A stretch of DNA of 6,412 nt from Pirellulales bacterium (GCA_022844585.1 JALHLM010000366.1:1-6412); one strand, 5' to 3'; shown: positions 1 to 5,848, numbered from the stretch's first letter. The notes: generated by a model not told the origin, from the letters alone. Made by a program: numbers and translations.

Positions 1-1267
1 CCTCCATCTCGACGTGCGGCTTTTCCTGCCGCGTGGCCCAAAGCGCCGCCTCGTTGACGAGGTTGCGAATATCGGCCCCCGTCATGCCGACCGTGCCGGC
101 GCCCAAGCGTTGGAGATCGACGTCGTCGGCGAGCGGAACCTCGCGCGTGTGGACCTTGAACAGGGCGACGCGCCCTTTAAGCGTGGGGCGATCGACCGTG
201 ATATGGCGATCGAATCGGCCGGGTCGCAACAGGGCCGGATCCAGCACGTCCGGGCGATTGGTGGCCGCGACGACGATTACCGTTTCGGTCGGCGTGAAGC
301 CGTCCATCTCGCTGAGGATTTGGTTGAGCGTCTGCTCGCGCTCGTCGTGCCCGCCACCCAAACCGGCGCCTCGAACGCGCCCGACGGCGTCGATTTCGTC
401 GATGAACAAGATGCAGGGCGCGGCGTCCTTGGCGGTCTTGAACATATCGCGGACGCGGCTGGCGCCGACGCCCACGAACATCTGGATGAACTCCGAGCCG
501 TTGATGGCGAAAAACGGCACGCCCGCCTCGCCGGCCACCGCCTTGGCGAGCAGCGTTTTGCCGGTGCCCGGCGGGCCCATCAACAGCGTCCCCTTGGGGA
601 TGCGAGCGCCCAGCCGCTGGAACTTCTGCGGGTTCTTCAAGAACTCGACCAGTTCCTGCAGGTCGTTCTTCACGCCCTCCAGGCCGGCGACGTCCTCGAA
701 GGTGGTCCGCTGCTTGCCTTCTTCATAGCGCCGCGCGGGACTCTTGGAGAATCCGGAGAGAATACCGCCCCCCACGATCTGGTCGCGCGTTTTGCGGAGC
801 AAGAACCAGAAGCCGCCGACGAGCAGAATCGTCAGCGCGATCGAGAAAAGCATGAATGTGGTGTTGTCGTTCGTCGGCTGGACGAACCGGTAGGGCACCT
901 TCTTTTCCTTCAACTTCGTCTGCAGGTCTCCAACCGTAGTGGGGTAGGAGGTGACCCGGAAGATCTCTGGCAAGACCGCCGGAGCTTCGCCGATCTTGCT
1001 GGCATCCGCGCTGGGATTCAACGGCGGCTTCTTGAACTTGCCGACGAGCCCGTTGGCGTGGATTTCCAACTCCGCGACGTTGCCCTCGTCCAACTGCTTC
1101 CAGAAGAAGGAGTAGTCAATCTCGTTGCGCGCACTGAACTGCGTAAACAGCAACGCGCCCAGGATCACGCTAATCAAAATGAACGGAATCGCCCGCGCGA
1201 ACAGCGACGGCATCCGAGGTCCGTCGGCGCTGGGGCGCGCAGGGGGTTCCGGGCGTTGATTCTCCAT
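1..1267 (-). CDS. ftsH: ATP-dependent zinc metalloprotease FtsH, partial (C-terminus off the left edge)
   Basis: FtsH is a hexameric inner-membrane AAA+ protease that unfolds and degrades membrane and short-lived cytosolic proteins. About 422 N-terminal residues are present. A Pro-rich tail (1-25) is followed by TM1 (about 26-42), a periplasmic domain (about 43-136), TM2 (about 137-158) and the family linker GFSKSPAR. The AAA+ module has Walker A GPPGTGKT (231-238), pore loop MFVG (263-266), Walker B ILFIDE (286-291) and the second region of homology with arginine fingers R348 and R351. The HExxH zinc site would fall near residue 455, beyond the window, so protease activity cannot be confirmed here. 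Walker A lies about 39 residues later than in E. coli FtsH, because both the N-terminal tail and the periplasmic domain are longer. The start at 1267 is chosen for AAGGA five bases upstream; an in-frame ATG at 1288 lacks a comparable site. The gene is divergent from the Nudix gene. Confidence 0.97.
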   Translation of the reverse strand, partial: MENQRPEPPARPSADGPRMPSLFARAIPFILISVILGALLFTQFSARNEIDYSFFWKQLDEGNVAELEIHANGLVGKFKKPPLNPSADASKIGEAPAVLPEIFRVTSYPTTVGDLQTKLKEKKVPYRFVQPTNDNTTFMLFSIALTILLVGGFWFLLRKTRDQIVGGGILSGFSKSPARRYEEGKQRTTFEDVAGLEGVKNDLQELVEFLKNPQKFQRLGARIPKGTLLMGPPGTGKTLLAKAVAGEAGVPFFAINGSEFIQMFVGVGASRVRDMFKTAKDAAPCILFIDEIDAVGRVRGAGLGGGHDEREQTLNQILSEMDGFTPTETVIVVAATNRPDVLDPALLRPGRFDRHITVDRPTLKGRVALFKVHTREVPLADDVDLQRLGAGTVGMTGADIRNLVNEAALWATRQEKPHVEME

Positions 1268-1272
1268 CACTT

Positions 1273-1278
1273 TCCTTC
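1273..1278 (-). promoter_or_regulatory. Ribosome binding site of ftsH
   Basis: GAAGGA on the minus strand, with AAGGA ending five bases before the ATG at 1267. It decides between this start and the alternative in-frame ATG at 1288, which would place the purine-rich stretch inside the coding sequence. Confidence 0.7.
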
Positions 1279-1306
1279 TTTCGGGCATCGCTCAGTCCGC
1301 TGGGGC

Positions 1307-1335
1307 ATTCTAGCTTAAGGCCGCGGGGTTTTCGA
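1307..1335 (-). promoter_or_regulatory. Candidate sigma-70-type promoter of ftsH
   Basis: On the minus strand, TCGAAA (1330-1335, four of six matches to TTGACA) is followed after 17 bases by TAGAAT (1307-1312, five of six matches to TATAAT). The -10 box lies about 40 bases upstream of the ftsH start, giving a short leader. The match was made by eye and planctomycete promoter consensus is poorly defined, so this is a candidate only. Confidence 0.38.
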
Positions 1336-1439
1336 CCGGGGCCACGCGGAAGTCGTTGAGAGACCTGGTACTTGCGCCGCGCAGGTGCCGTTGGACACGG
1401 CCACTGACGCGACGGCGGCTCGCTGATAGCATAAGGCCG

Positions 1440-1889
1440 ATGCCGCACGATTCAACTCAGCCGCTGTTGTCGCCGCCAAACGCACCCGCGCGGCGCGGCG
1501 TGGTGATCGTGGTCGCGGAGGCGGAGCGGTTGCTCGTGATTCGACGCTCGGAGTTCGTCGTCGCACCGCGGATGCACTGCTTTCCGGGCGGGCATATCGA
1601 GCCAGGCGAGAGCGAGATCGACGCCGTCGCGCGGGAGTTTCGCGAGGAACTGGGCGGCCACGTGCAACCGCGCGAGCGGCTCTGGGAGAGCGTTTCGCCA
1701 CGCGGCGTCCACCTGGCCTGGTGGTCGGCCAGCCTCCTCGACCCCGCGCAACCGCTGGCCCCCGATCCCGCCGAAGTGGAGGCCGCGTTCTGGTGTACGC
1801 ACGCCGAAATGGCGGCCCTGCCCGACTTGTTGGATAGCAACGCCGCGTTTCTCAACGCCTTGCAAACAGGACAGATTCGCTGGGGCTAG
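1440..1889 (+). CDS. Nudix (MutT-like) hydrolase
   Basis: This is a 149-residue single-domain Nudix hydrolase, a typical length for the family. Such enzymes cleave nucleoside diphosphates linked to another moiety, using Mg2+ or Mn2+; the substrate cannot be told from sequence. The Nudix box Gx5Ex7REUxEExGU is complete from G51 to G73 (GGHIEPGE at 50-57, REFREELG at 65-72). Its last position is Gly where a bulky aliphatic residue is usual. The metal-binding glutamates E66, E69 and E70 are present. Strand-rich segments flank the box, and the typical acidic AEVEAAFW segment (111-118) follows. The start at 1440 is preferred because the domain begins soon after it. The frame stays open upstream to 1356, but that stretch is Arg-rich and unconserved in appearance. 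The Shine-Dalgarno is weak (TAAGG, three bases before the ATG). The gene converges on the cytochrome gene. Confidence 0.9.
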   Translation: MPHDSTQPLLSPPNAPARRGVVIVVAEAERLLVIRRSEFVVAPRMHCFPGGHIEPGESEIDAVAREFREELGGHVQPRERLWESVSPRGVHLAWWSASLLDPAQPLAPDPAEVEAAFWCTHAEMAALPDLLDSNAAFLNALQTGQIRWG

Positions 1890-1904
1890 ACCAGGGCGCC
1901 CCAT

Positions 1905-1922
1905 CCGTATTTCCGAACACGG
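1905..1922. terminator. Weak hairpin between convergent genes
   Basis: The 44-bp gap between the two convergent stop codons contains CCGT (1905-1908) and ACGG (1919-1922), with a further TT/AA pair inside. It could form a short hairpin able to act in both directions. There is no T-run on either side, so calling it a terminator rests mainly on position. Confidence 0.2.
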
Positions 1923-1933
1923 GCTAAGGTCAA

Positions 1934-4459
1934 CTACTTTCCACCTGCCGACTGGAACATCGCGTGGTCGCGGTTGCCGCGGGCGAGGAGGTAGGCGAAG
2001 AGGTCTTGGATCTCGTCTTCCTGCAGCGTGTTCAATAGCGCCTCGGGCATCATCGATACCTTGGAAATTTCCATCGCTTCGATGTCGCCCCGCTTGACGT
2101 TGGTCATCTTCCCGGGATCGAGCATATTTTCCACGATGTGCAGCGCATCACCCGAGAGGTTCGCCACGCGGCCGGTGACGGTTTTGCCCGCCTTGGTTTG
2201 AATCGTGATCGCCGCGTATTGATCGCTGATCGTCTTATTGGGAGCGACGATCGACTCTAACAAGTCCTTCGCGCTGAAGCGGCCGGCGACCGCCGTCAAA
2301 TCCGGGCCGACGGAACCGCCGTCCTGATCGAAGCGATGGCACGCGGCGCAAGCGACCGCGCCGTAGATCGCGCGCCCGCGATCGTAGTTTCGGCCGCCGC
2401 GCAGGCCAGCTTCGACGATCGGTAGCAGCTCATCGAGCGAGTAGTCGCGCACGAGCTTGCGGGCCGCGAGCAGTTCCTGCGGCGAGGTCTCTGGCGGCGT
2501 CTGATCGAGGATCGGCTGGAGAGCGGCTTTCTCTTCGTCCTTCAAGTTCGCCAGCGCTTGGGTGCGGATCGTCTTGAGCGATCCCTGGAAGGTATTCCCG
2601 CCGCGATAGGCCGCGGCTTTGACGAACCAGGTGAAGTACTCCTCGCGCAACGCGGGCGTCCAGCCGGCTTGGAGCGCCCGCAGCGATAAGGCGTAGTCGA
2701 TTTGTTCTTCCTGCGTCGGCGCCGCACGTAGCGCCGTCATCAATTTTTCCGCGGCCGCGGGAGCCTGCAGGTAAACGAGCAACTGCGCCAACTCGGAATT
2801 CAGCTCGCGGCTTTCCGCGGGGAAGAGTGGCGACAATCGTTGCGCGAGTGATTCGCGCTCGGCGTCCGTCGGAGCGCCCAGCCGCGTGAAGGCCAGGGCC
2901 AGCGCTCGGCACCAATCGAGACGATCTTGGTGACTCAGACTTTGCCAATCGATCCGCCCGAGCGCCTCAATGAACTTGCCGCGCAGTCCCGCATCCGGGG
3001 CGCCGGTCGATGCTTCGCGATGAATCTCGTCGCTTCCACTGACGCGGGCCAGCGATACGAGCGCCGCGATCGCGATCCGGGGATTGGCCTCCGACAACGC
3101 CTTGTCGCGCCACTTCGCCGCGTCCTGCCACTCGAGCGCGATCCGCGCCGCATACCGCGTCGCCCGGTCCTCGCTCGCCAGGTAGGGCCACGCCGTTTCC
3201 ACGGCCAGAGGATCGGCATGACCATGAAACGCTTCCAGGGCCTTGCGACTGAGCCGTTCGGCATGGCCATCGGCGCTGATCGGAGCCAGCGCGGTCGATT
3301 CCGTTCCCACGTACGTCAACCGGTACAGCGCCGATTGCGTCTTTCGCCCGCCGACCGCGAAGTACATGGCGCCGTCGTGCGGGTTGATGACCACGTCGGT
3401 GAGCGCCAACGGCTGGCCGCTGAGGAACTCCTCCGACTCCGCGATGTAGCTGCTGCCTTGCGGCCTGATGTGGACCGCGCGGAGCTTGCCGAAGCTCCAG
3501 TCGTTGATGAACAGCGCCTCTTGATACTTCGCAGGGAACTTCGCCCCGTGGCCGAATGTGATCCCGGTCGGCGAGCCGGGACCGATATCGACCACCGTTC
3601 CCAAGCTGTCGATGTAGTATTCGGGCCATTTGCCGGAGCCGTTGCGGAAGCCGTACTCCGCGCCGCTGGTGACATGGTTGATCCGCGTCGGACGATACCA
3701 CGGGACGCCGATGTCCCATTCCATGTCGGCATCGTAGGTAAACAGTTCCCCACGGCGGTCGTAGGCCAGGTCGAACTGGTTGCGAAAGCCCACCGCCAGC
3801 AGCTCCCAGTTTTCGCCGTCCGGGTCGCAGGTGGCGATCCACCCTTGCGGCGCCATCGAGTCGTCCATGAAGCCGGTCGGAATGCGCGTAATGAGGTTGT
3901 CTTCACCCCAGTTGAACGGCACGCGCGACCTGGCGAAATCGGTGATGTTGCTACGATTGCCAACCACCACCGCGAGCGACTTACCATCGGGCGTGACCAC
4001 CATCGAGTGCGCCCCATGTTCCCCTTCGGCGTCCAGGGCGCGGAGCAACTTCAGTTCGTCATACTTGTCATCGCCATCGGTGTCGCGCGCCCGATACAAA
4101 CCGTGCTGCTGATCGGTGTCGTTGACCATGATGTACAGGCTGTCGAAGGCATGGAGCAGCCCATGCGCGCCGCCGACTTCCAGGTCAATCGGTTCCAACT
4201 TGATCTCGCCTTGTTGACCGATCGCCGGCGGCGTGACGCGGTACAGCTTGCCGTATTGATCGCCGACGATGAGCCGTCCGCGCGGGTCCACGCACATCGA
4301 CACCCACGACCCTTGGTCGTCCTGCGGGACCGTGTACAGCAGTTCCAGTCGAAAATCCCGCGGAACGACGATGTTGCCAGACGCTTGATCCTGCGCCTGA
4401 GCGATCGTCGGGCCAATCAGGGAGCCAACCGCCAGCAAGCACAGTAGGAGGATTCTCAT
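1934..4459 (-). CDS. Secreted propeller/HEAT-like/c-type cytochrome fusion (PVC-type CxxCH protein)
   Basis: This 841-residue protein is exported. Residues 1-22 are a clear signal peptide ending AQA|Q. Residues about 28-385 resemble the planctomycete/verrucomicrobial 'membrane-bound dehydrogenase' beta-propeller (TIGR02604-like), related to glucose/sorbosone dehydrogenases, with family-like segments GFRNQFDLAYD (224-234) and FGHGAKFP (302-309). A Ca-binding-like DTDGDDKYDE loop lies at 126-135. Residues about 400-690 are Ala/Leu/Arg-rich helical pairs resembling HEAT repeats. The C-terminus is the TIGR02603-type haem domain: C704-A-A-C707-H708, then GPDLT (718-722), and M804 in SMMP as likely axial ligand, ending DLFAYL. 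Inferred role: periplasmic oxidation of an unknown sugar or alcohol, with electrons passed through one haem c. The start at 4459 places the signal peptide at the N-terminus; an ATG at 4627 would add 56 unconvincing residues. No Shine-Dalgarno is visible. Domain names are from memory, not a search. Confidence 0.93.
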   Translation of the reverse strand: MRILLLCLLAVGSLIGPTIAQAQDQASGNIVVPRDFRLELLYTVPQDDQGSWVSMCVDPRGRLIVGDQYGKLYRVTPPAIGQQGEIKLEPIDLEVGGAHGLLHAFDSLYIMVNDTDQQHGLYRARDTDGDDKYDELKLLRALDAEGEHGAHSMVVTPDGKSLAVVVGNRSNITDFARSRVPFNWGEDNLITRIPTGFMDDSMAPQGWIATCDPDGENWELLAVGFRNQFDLAYDRRGELFTYDADMEWDIGVPWYRPTRINHVTSGAEYGFRNGSGKWPEYYIDSLGTVVDIGPGSPTGITFGHGAKFPAKYQEALFINDWSFGKLRAVHIRPQGSSYIAESEEFLSGQPLALTDVVINPHDGAMYFAVGGRKTQSALYRLTYVGTESTALAPISADGHAERLSRKALEAFHGHADPLAVETAWPYLASEDRATRYAARIALEWQDAAKWRDKALSEANPRIAIAALVSLARVSGSDEIHREASTGAPDAGLRGKFIEALGRIDWQSLSHQDRLDWCRALALAFTRLGAPTDAERESLAQRLSPLFPAESRELNSELAQLLVYLQAPAAAEKLMTALRAAPTQEEQIDYALSLRALQAGWTPALREEYFTWFVKAAAYRGGNTFQGSLKTIRTQALANLKDEEKAALQPILDQTPPETSPQELLAARKLVRDYSLDELLPIVEAGLRGGRNYDRGRAIYGAVACAACHRFDQDGGSVGPDLTAVAGRFSAKDLLESIVAPNKTISDQYAAITIQTKAGKTVTGRVANLSGDALHIVENMLDPGKMTNVKRGDIEAMEISKVSMMPEALLNTLQEDEIQDLFAYLLARGNRDHAMFQSAGGK

Positions 4460-4670
4460 GGTGGGCGTGACGTATCCGGGAAGTGATGCGGGTAGAAGCG
4501 GGGCCCTGGCGCGCGAGGCGACCGCCCCAGATTCTATTTCGTCGCGCGCGGAAACTCTACCCGGCGGGAGAAAATCGCCGACAAGCGGCGCACTCCGCGG
4601 AAATCGGGGCGCCGAACAGTAAGTCATTCGTCACAGACCCATGTCCGGCTCGCCATGCAGAAAAAACAGC

Positions 4671-4708
4671 GTGGGTGGCTGGGGACGAATGTACTCATTC
4701 GCCCCCAG
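4671..4708 (+). repeat. REP-like element, copy 1
   Basis: The head GTGGGTGG (4671-4678) is followed by a 13-pair hairpin: CTGGGGACGAATG (4679-4691), loop TACT (4692-4695), then CATTCGCCCCCAG (4696-4708). The only imperfect pair is A4685 with C4702. It is 38 bp long, the same as copy 2, and agrees with it at 32 of 38 positions. Confidence 0.75.
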
Positions 4709-4753
4709 AACGCAGGACGTTGTGTCCGAGTCCTATGCGCCACCGTTTCTCTG

Positions 4754-4791
4754 CTGGCGGCGAGCGGGTACGCTCGTCCCCAGCCACCCAC
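4754..4791 (-). repeat. REP-like element, copy 2 (inverted)
   Basis: Read on the minus strand, the head GTGGGTGG (4791-4784) precedes arm CTGGGGACGAGCG, loop TACC and arm CGCTCGCCGCCAG. Compared with copy 1, two stem pairs have changed in a compensated way (A-T to G-C and T-A to C-G). One loop base differs, and one change (C to G at element position 34) breaks a pair. The A/C mismatch at element positions 15 and 32 is kept in both copies. Confidence 0.75.
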
Positions 4792-4850
4792 GACTTGTAC
4801 TGTGCGTCAGCGCCTGAAAAACGAGCTATGGGAGAGCACTGGTCCGCGAG

Positions 4851-4863
4851 CCGCGAAGCGCGG
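4851..4863. repeat. Small GC hairpin downstream of the SPYLNLL gene
   Basis: CCGCG (4851-4855), a three-base AAG spacer and CGCGG (4859-4863) form a perfect 5-bp stem just beyond the 3' end of the minus-strand gene that stops at 4874. On the minus strand the nearest T-run lies some 30 bases further on, so it is not a standard intrinsic terminator, although it may stabilise the transcript end. Confidence 0.35.
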
Positions 4864-4868
4864 GATGC

Positions 4869-4882
4869 CGACGCTAGCGTCG
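4869..4882. repeat. 14-bp perfect palindrome across a stop codon
   Basis: CGACGCTAGCGTCG is a perfect palindrome that contains the TAG stop (4874-4876) of the SPYLNLL gene and its last two codons. It may be a protein-binding site, a genome-wide oligomer or chance in GC-rich DNA. Confidence 0.4.
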
Positions 4883-5284
4883 TTGCTGCAGCGTCGGAAA
4901 AAAGTGCGAGTAGTAAAATCCCGTGGGCTGCCGGAAGCCCAGGGAGGAACTAAAAGACGTCGCATGGCCGGTAGGGCGGAGCGTGGTCTCGCCGCGTTGG
5001 TCCTGCATGCTTGTCGCCGCGACGGTGGACTGAAGCTGCGAAATCTGCCGCTGCGTGTCCTGATTCTGGCGGCGCTGCTCGAGCGCCGGCCGGACCAACG
5101 TCTGGTAGTTCGGCAGCCCGCCTCCCTGGGGCTGGAGCAGGTTCAGGTAGGGGCTGACCGTGGGGCGGTTATAGAGGGAATTCTGTGTGCGGCGGTAAGC
5201 GTTGTTGCGTTGGGCGAAGCTCTCGTCGGCCGAGAGCGCTAAACCAGCGCAGGCCAACGCCGCGCAAATCGTGACACGTAACAT
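4874..5284 (-). CDS. Small secreted protein with SPYLNLL motif, function unknown
   Basis: This 136-residue protein is probably exported: residues 1-24 form a signal peptide with an Ala/Leu core, ending SFA|Q. The mature part opens with a polar Asn/Arg/Tyr stretch, then RPTVSPYLNLLQ (40-51), a Gly turn and NYQTLVRP (59-66). A short Gln/Arg-rich segment with coiled-coil character follows (about 67-90), then a Thr/Gly/Ser-rich tail with aromatic FYYSHFF near the C-terminus. From memory, similar SPYLNLL-type motifs followed by a Tyr and VRP recur in uncharacterised secreted planctomycete proteins; I know no function for them. No cysteine remains after the signal peptide, and there is no lipobox or membrane anchor. 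The start at 5284 is well supported by GGAGGG seven bases upstream, and a promoter lies just before it. The small membrane protein gene is 75 bp upstream on the same strand. Confidence 0.85.
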   Translation of the reverse strand: MLRVTICAALACAGLALSADESFAQRNNAYRRTQNSLYNRPTVSPYLNLLQPQGGGLPNYQTLVRPALEQRRQNQDTQRQISQLQSTVAATSMQDQRGETTLRPTGHATSFSSSLGFRQPTGFYYSHFFPTLQQRR

Positions 5285-5291
5285 GTTACAG

Positions 5292-5297
5292 CCCTCC
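5292..5297 (-). promoter_or_regulatory. Strong Shine-Dalgarno of the SPYLNLL gene
   Basis: GGAGGG on the minus strand with a seven-base spacer to the ATG at 5284. It is the clearest ribosome binding site in the window and rules out the longer in-frame readings that begin upstream of it. Confidence 0.8.
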
Positions 5298-5334
5298 CCC
5301 ATTGATTGACGAGCGGCGTAAACCACTCCATCCC

Positions 5335-5363
5335 ACTCTATTCCGACTGCCGGACGCGGTCAA
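5335..5363 (-). promoter_or_regulatory. Sigma-70-type promoter of the SPYLNLL gene
   Basis: On the minus strand TTGACC (5358-5363, five of six to TTGACA) and TAGAGT (5335-5340, four of six to TATAAT) are separated by exactly 17 bases. The expected transcription start is near 5328, about 44 bases before the ATG. The -35 box overlaps the stop codon (5360-5362) of the upstream membrane-protein gene, so the SPYLNLL gene can probably be transcribed on its own. Confidence 0.5.
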
Positions 5364-5716
5364 GAAACCGCCAGAAGCTCACCTTGTGCGACCGTTGCGC
5401 CTGACACGGGATCGCGCGGTTGGAACGGCCGTGCAAAGGTTGCGGATGCGGCGTGGCGCGCCCGGCGTTGTTCCGCATCGTTTCCGGCCAGCAGCGCCAG
5501 CAGCGAGACCCCCAATTGGAACGATCCCAGGAGCAAGGGATGCCCGTGGTAACGCTGTAGTCGGTAGGCCGGCCAGCGATCGATGCGTTCCCAGCCGGAC
5601 GACGTGCGGCGCCAGGAGTACTCCGGCTGCGCGGTCATATGTAGCGGCTGCGGCCAATGAGCCAACGTCCAGCCGGTCAGCCCCAAAAACAACACCACCA
5701 GGGCGATAAATCGCAC
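5360..5716 (-). CDS. Small membrane protein, function unknown
   Basis: No family recognised. The 118-residue reading from GTG at 5716 has a hydrophobic N-terminal helix (about 3-20, IALVVLFLGLTGW). A Trp/Arg-rich middle follows, with Trp at the start of the loop and in WRR, GWER and DRWPAY. A second hydrophobic stretch comes next (about 62-80, LLLGSFQLGVSLLALLAG), then a polar tail. This is the pattern of a two-helix inner-membrane protein, or of a signal anchor plus one helix. The frame remains open upstream to 5944, but that part is Arg/Pro/Ser-rich and looks untranslated. No strong Shine-Dalgarno precedes the GTG, so the start is uncertain. Its stop overlaps the promoter of the downstream SPYLNLL gene. 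The overlapping plus-strand frame 5302-5709 is Arg/Pro/Ala-rich and looks like a shadow. Confidence 0.55.
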   Translation of the reverse strand: MRFIALVVLFLGLTGWTLAHWPQPLHMTAQPEYSWRRTSSGWERIDRWPAYRLQRYHGHPLLLGSFQLGVSLLALLAGNDAEQRRARHAASATFARPFQPRDPVSGATVAQGELLAVS

Positions 5717-5813
5717 GTGAATAGCTCGCGACGCGGGAAGAAAAGCACCAGCACTCAGTCGCGAGCATGACCAAGCAAGCCTGGGGCCAGCGGTCGGACG
5801 CTTCCGACGTGCA

Positions 5814-5848
5814 GGTCTCAACCAACGTCGGGACAAGGAGTTGAGACC
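5814..5848. repeat. 9-bp inverted repeat, possible operator
   Basis: GGTCTCAAC (5814-5822) and GTTGAGACC (5840-5848) are perfect inverted copies 17 bases apart. Arm centres are 26 bp apart, about 2.5 helical turns. No T-run follows, so it is more like a protein-binding site or an mRNA stem than a terminator. Confidence 0.5.

Larger units (their letters stand above)
4670..4792. repeat. Inverted pair of REP-like elements (BIME- or MITE-like unit)
   Basis: A perfect 19-bp inverted repeat bounds this 123-bp unit: 4670-4688 and 4774-4792. Each 19-mer is the outer arm of a 38-bp element made of a GTGGGTGG head followed by an imperfect hairpin. The heads face outward, the hairpins face inward, and 45 bp (4709-4753) separate them. 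Two inverted copies with a short G-rich head and a palindromic body match the known architecture of REP/BIME elements mobilised by RAYT transposases. Terminal inverted repeats alone would also fit a MITE. I see no flanking target-site duplication, which favours the REP reading. Its genomic copy number is unknown from here. Confidence 0.75.
4460..4873. other. 414-bp intergenic region carrying the REP-like pair
   Basis: This gap lies between two minus-strand genes, downstream of the SPYLNLL gene and upstream of the cytochrome gene. Open frames cross it on both strands, but none shows a recognisable domain, a ribosome site or plausible composition, so I treat it as non-coding. It holds a minus-strand TAGAAT (4531-4536), 71 bases before the cytochrome start, that could be a -10 box but has no convincing -35. 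It also holds the inverted REP-like pair (4670-4792), a small hairpin (4851-4863) and part of a palindrome at the SPYLNLL stop codon. Confidence 0.7.

Noticed and set aside
14..1318. Long plus-strand open frame opposite ftsH
   Set aside because: It is antisense to an unmistakable FtsH frame, is rich in Arg, Asp and Glu, and has no recognisable domain. Long antisense frames are usual in GC-rich DNA.
2927..4447. 506-codon plus-strand frame opposite the cytochrome gene
   Set aside because: It mirrors the codon pattern of the real minus-strand gene, has Arg/Val/Asp-rich composition and no domain or ribosome site.
4460..4627. 56-residue N-terminal extension of the cytochrome protein from the ATG at 4627
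   Set aside because: It would bury the signal peptide inside the protein, and its composition looks random.
4670..4792. CRISPR array or intrinsic terminator
   Set aside because: There are only two copies, in inverted and not direct orientation, with no regular spacers and no T-run after either hairpin.
4483..5242. Two overlapping plus-strand frames across the REP-like pair
   Set aside because: They read through the hairpin repeats and into the antisense of the SPYLNLL gene, with no plausible start signal or domain. Such frames are often annotated wrongly in repeats.
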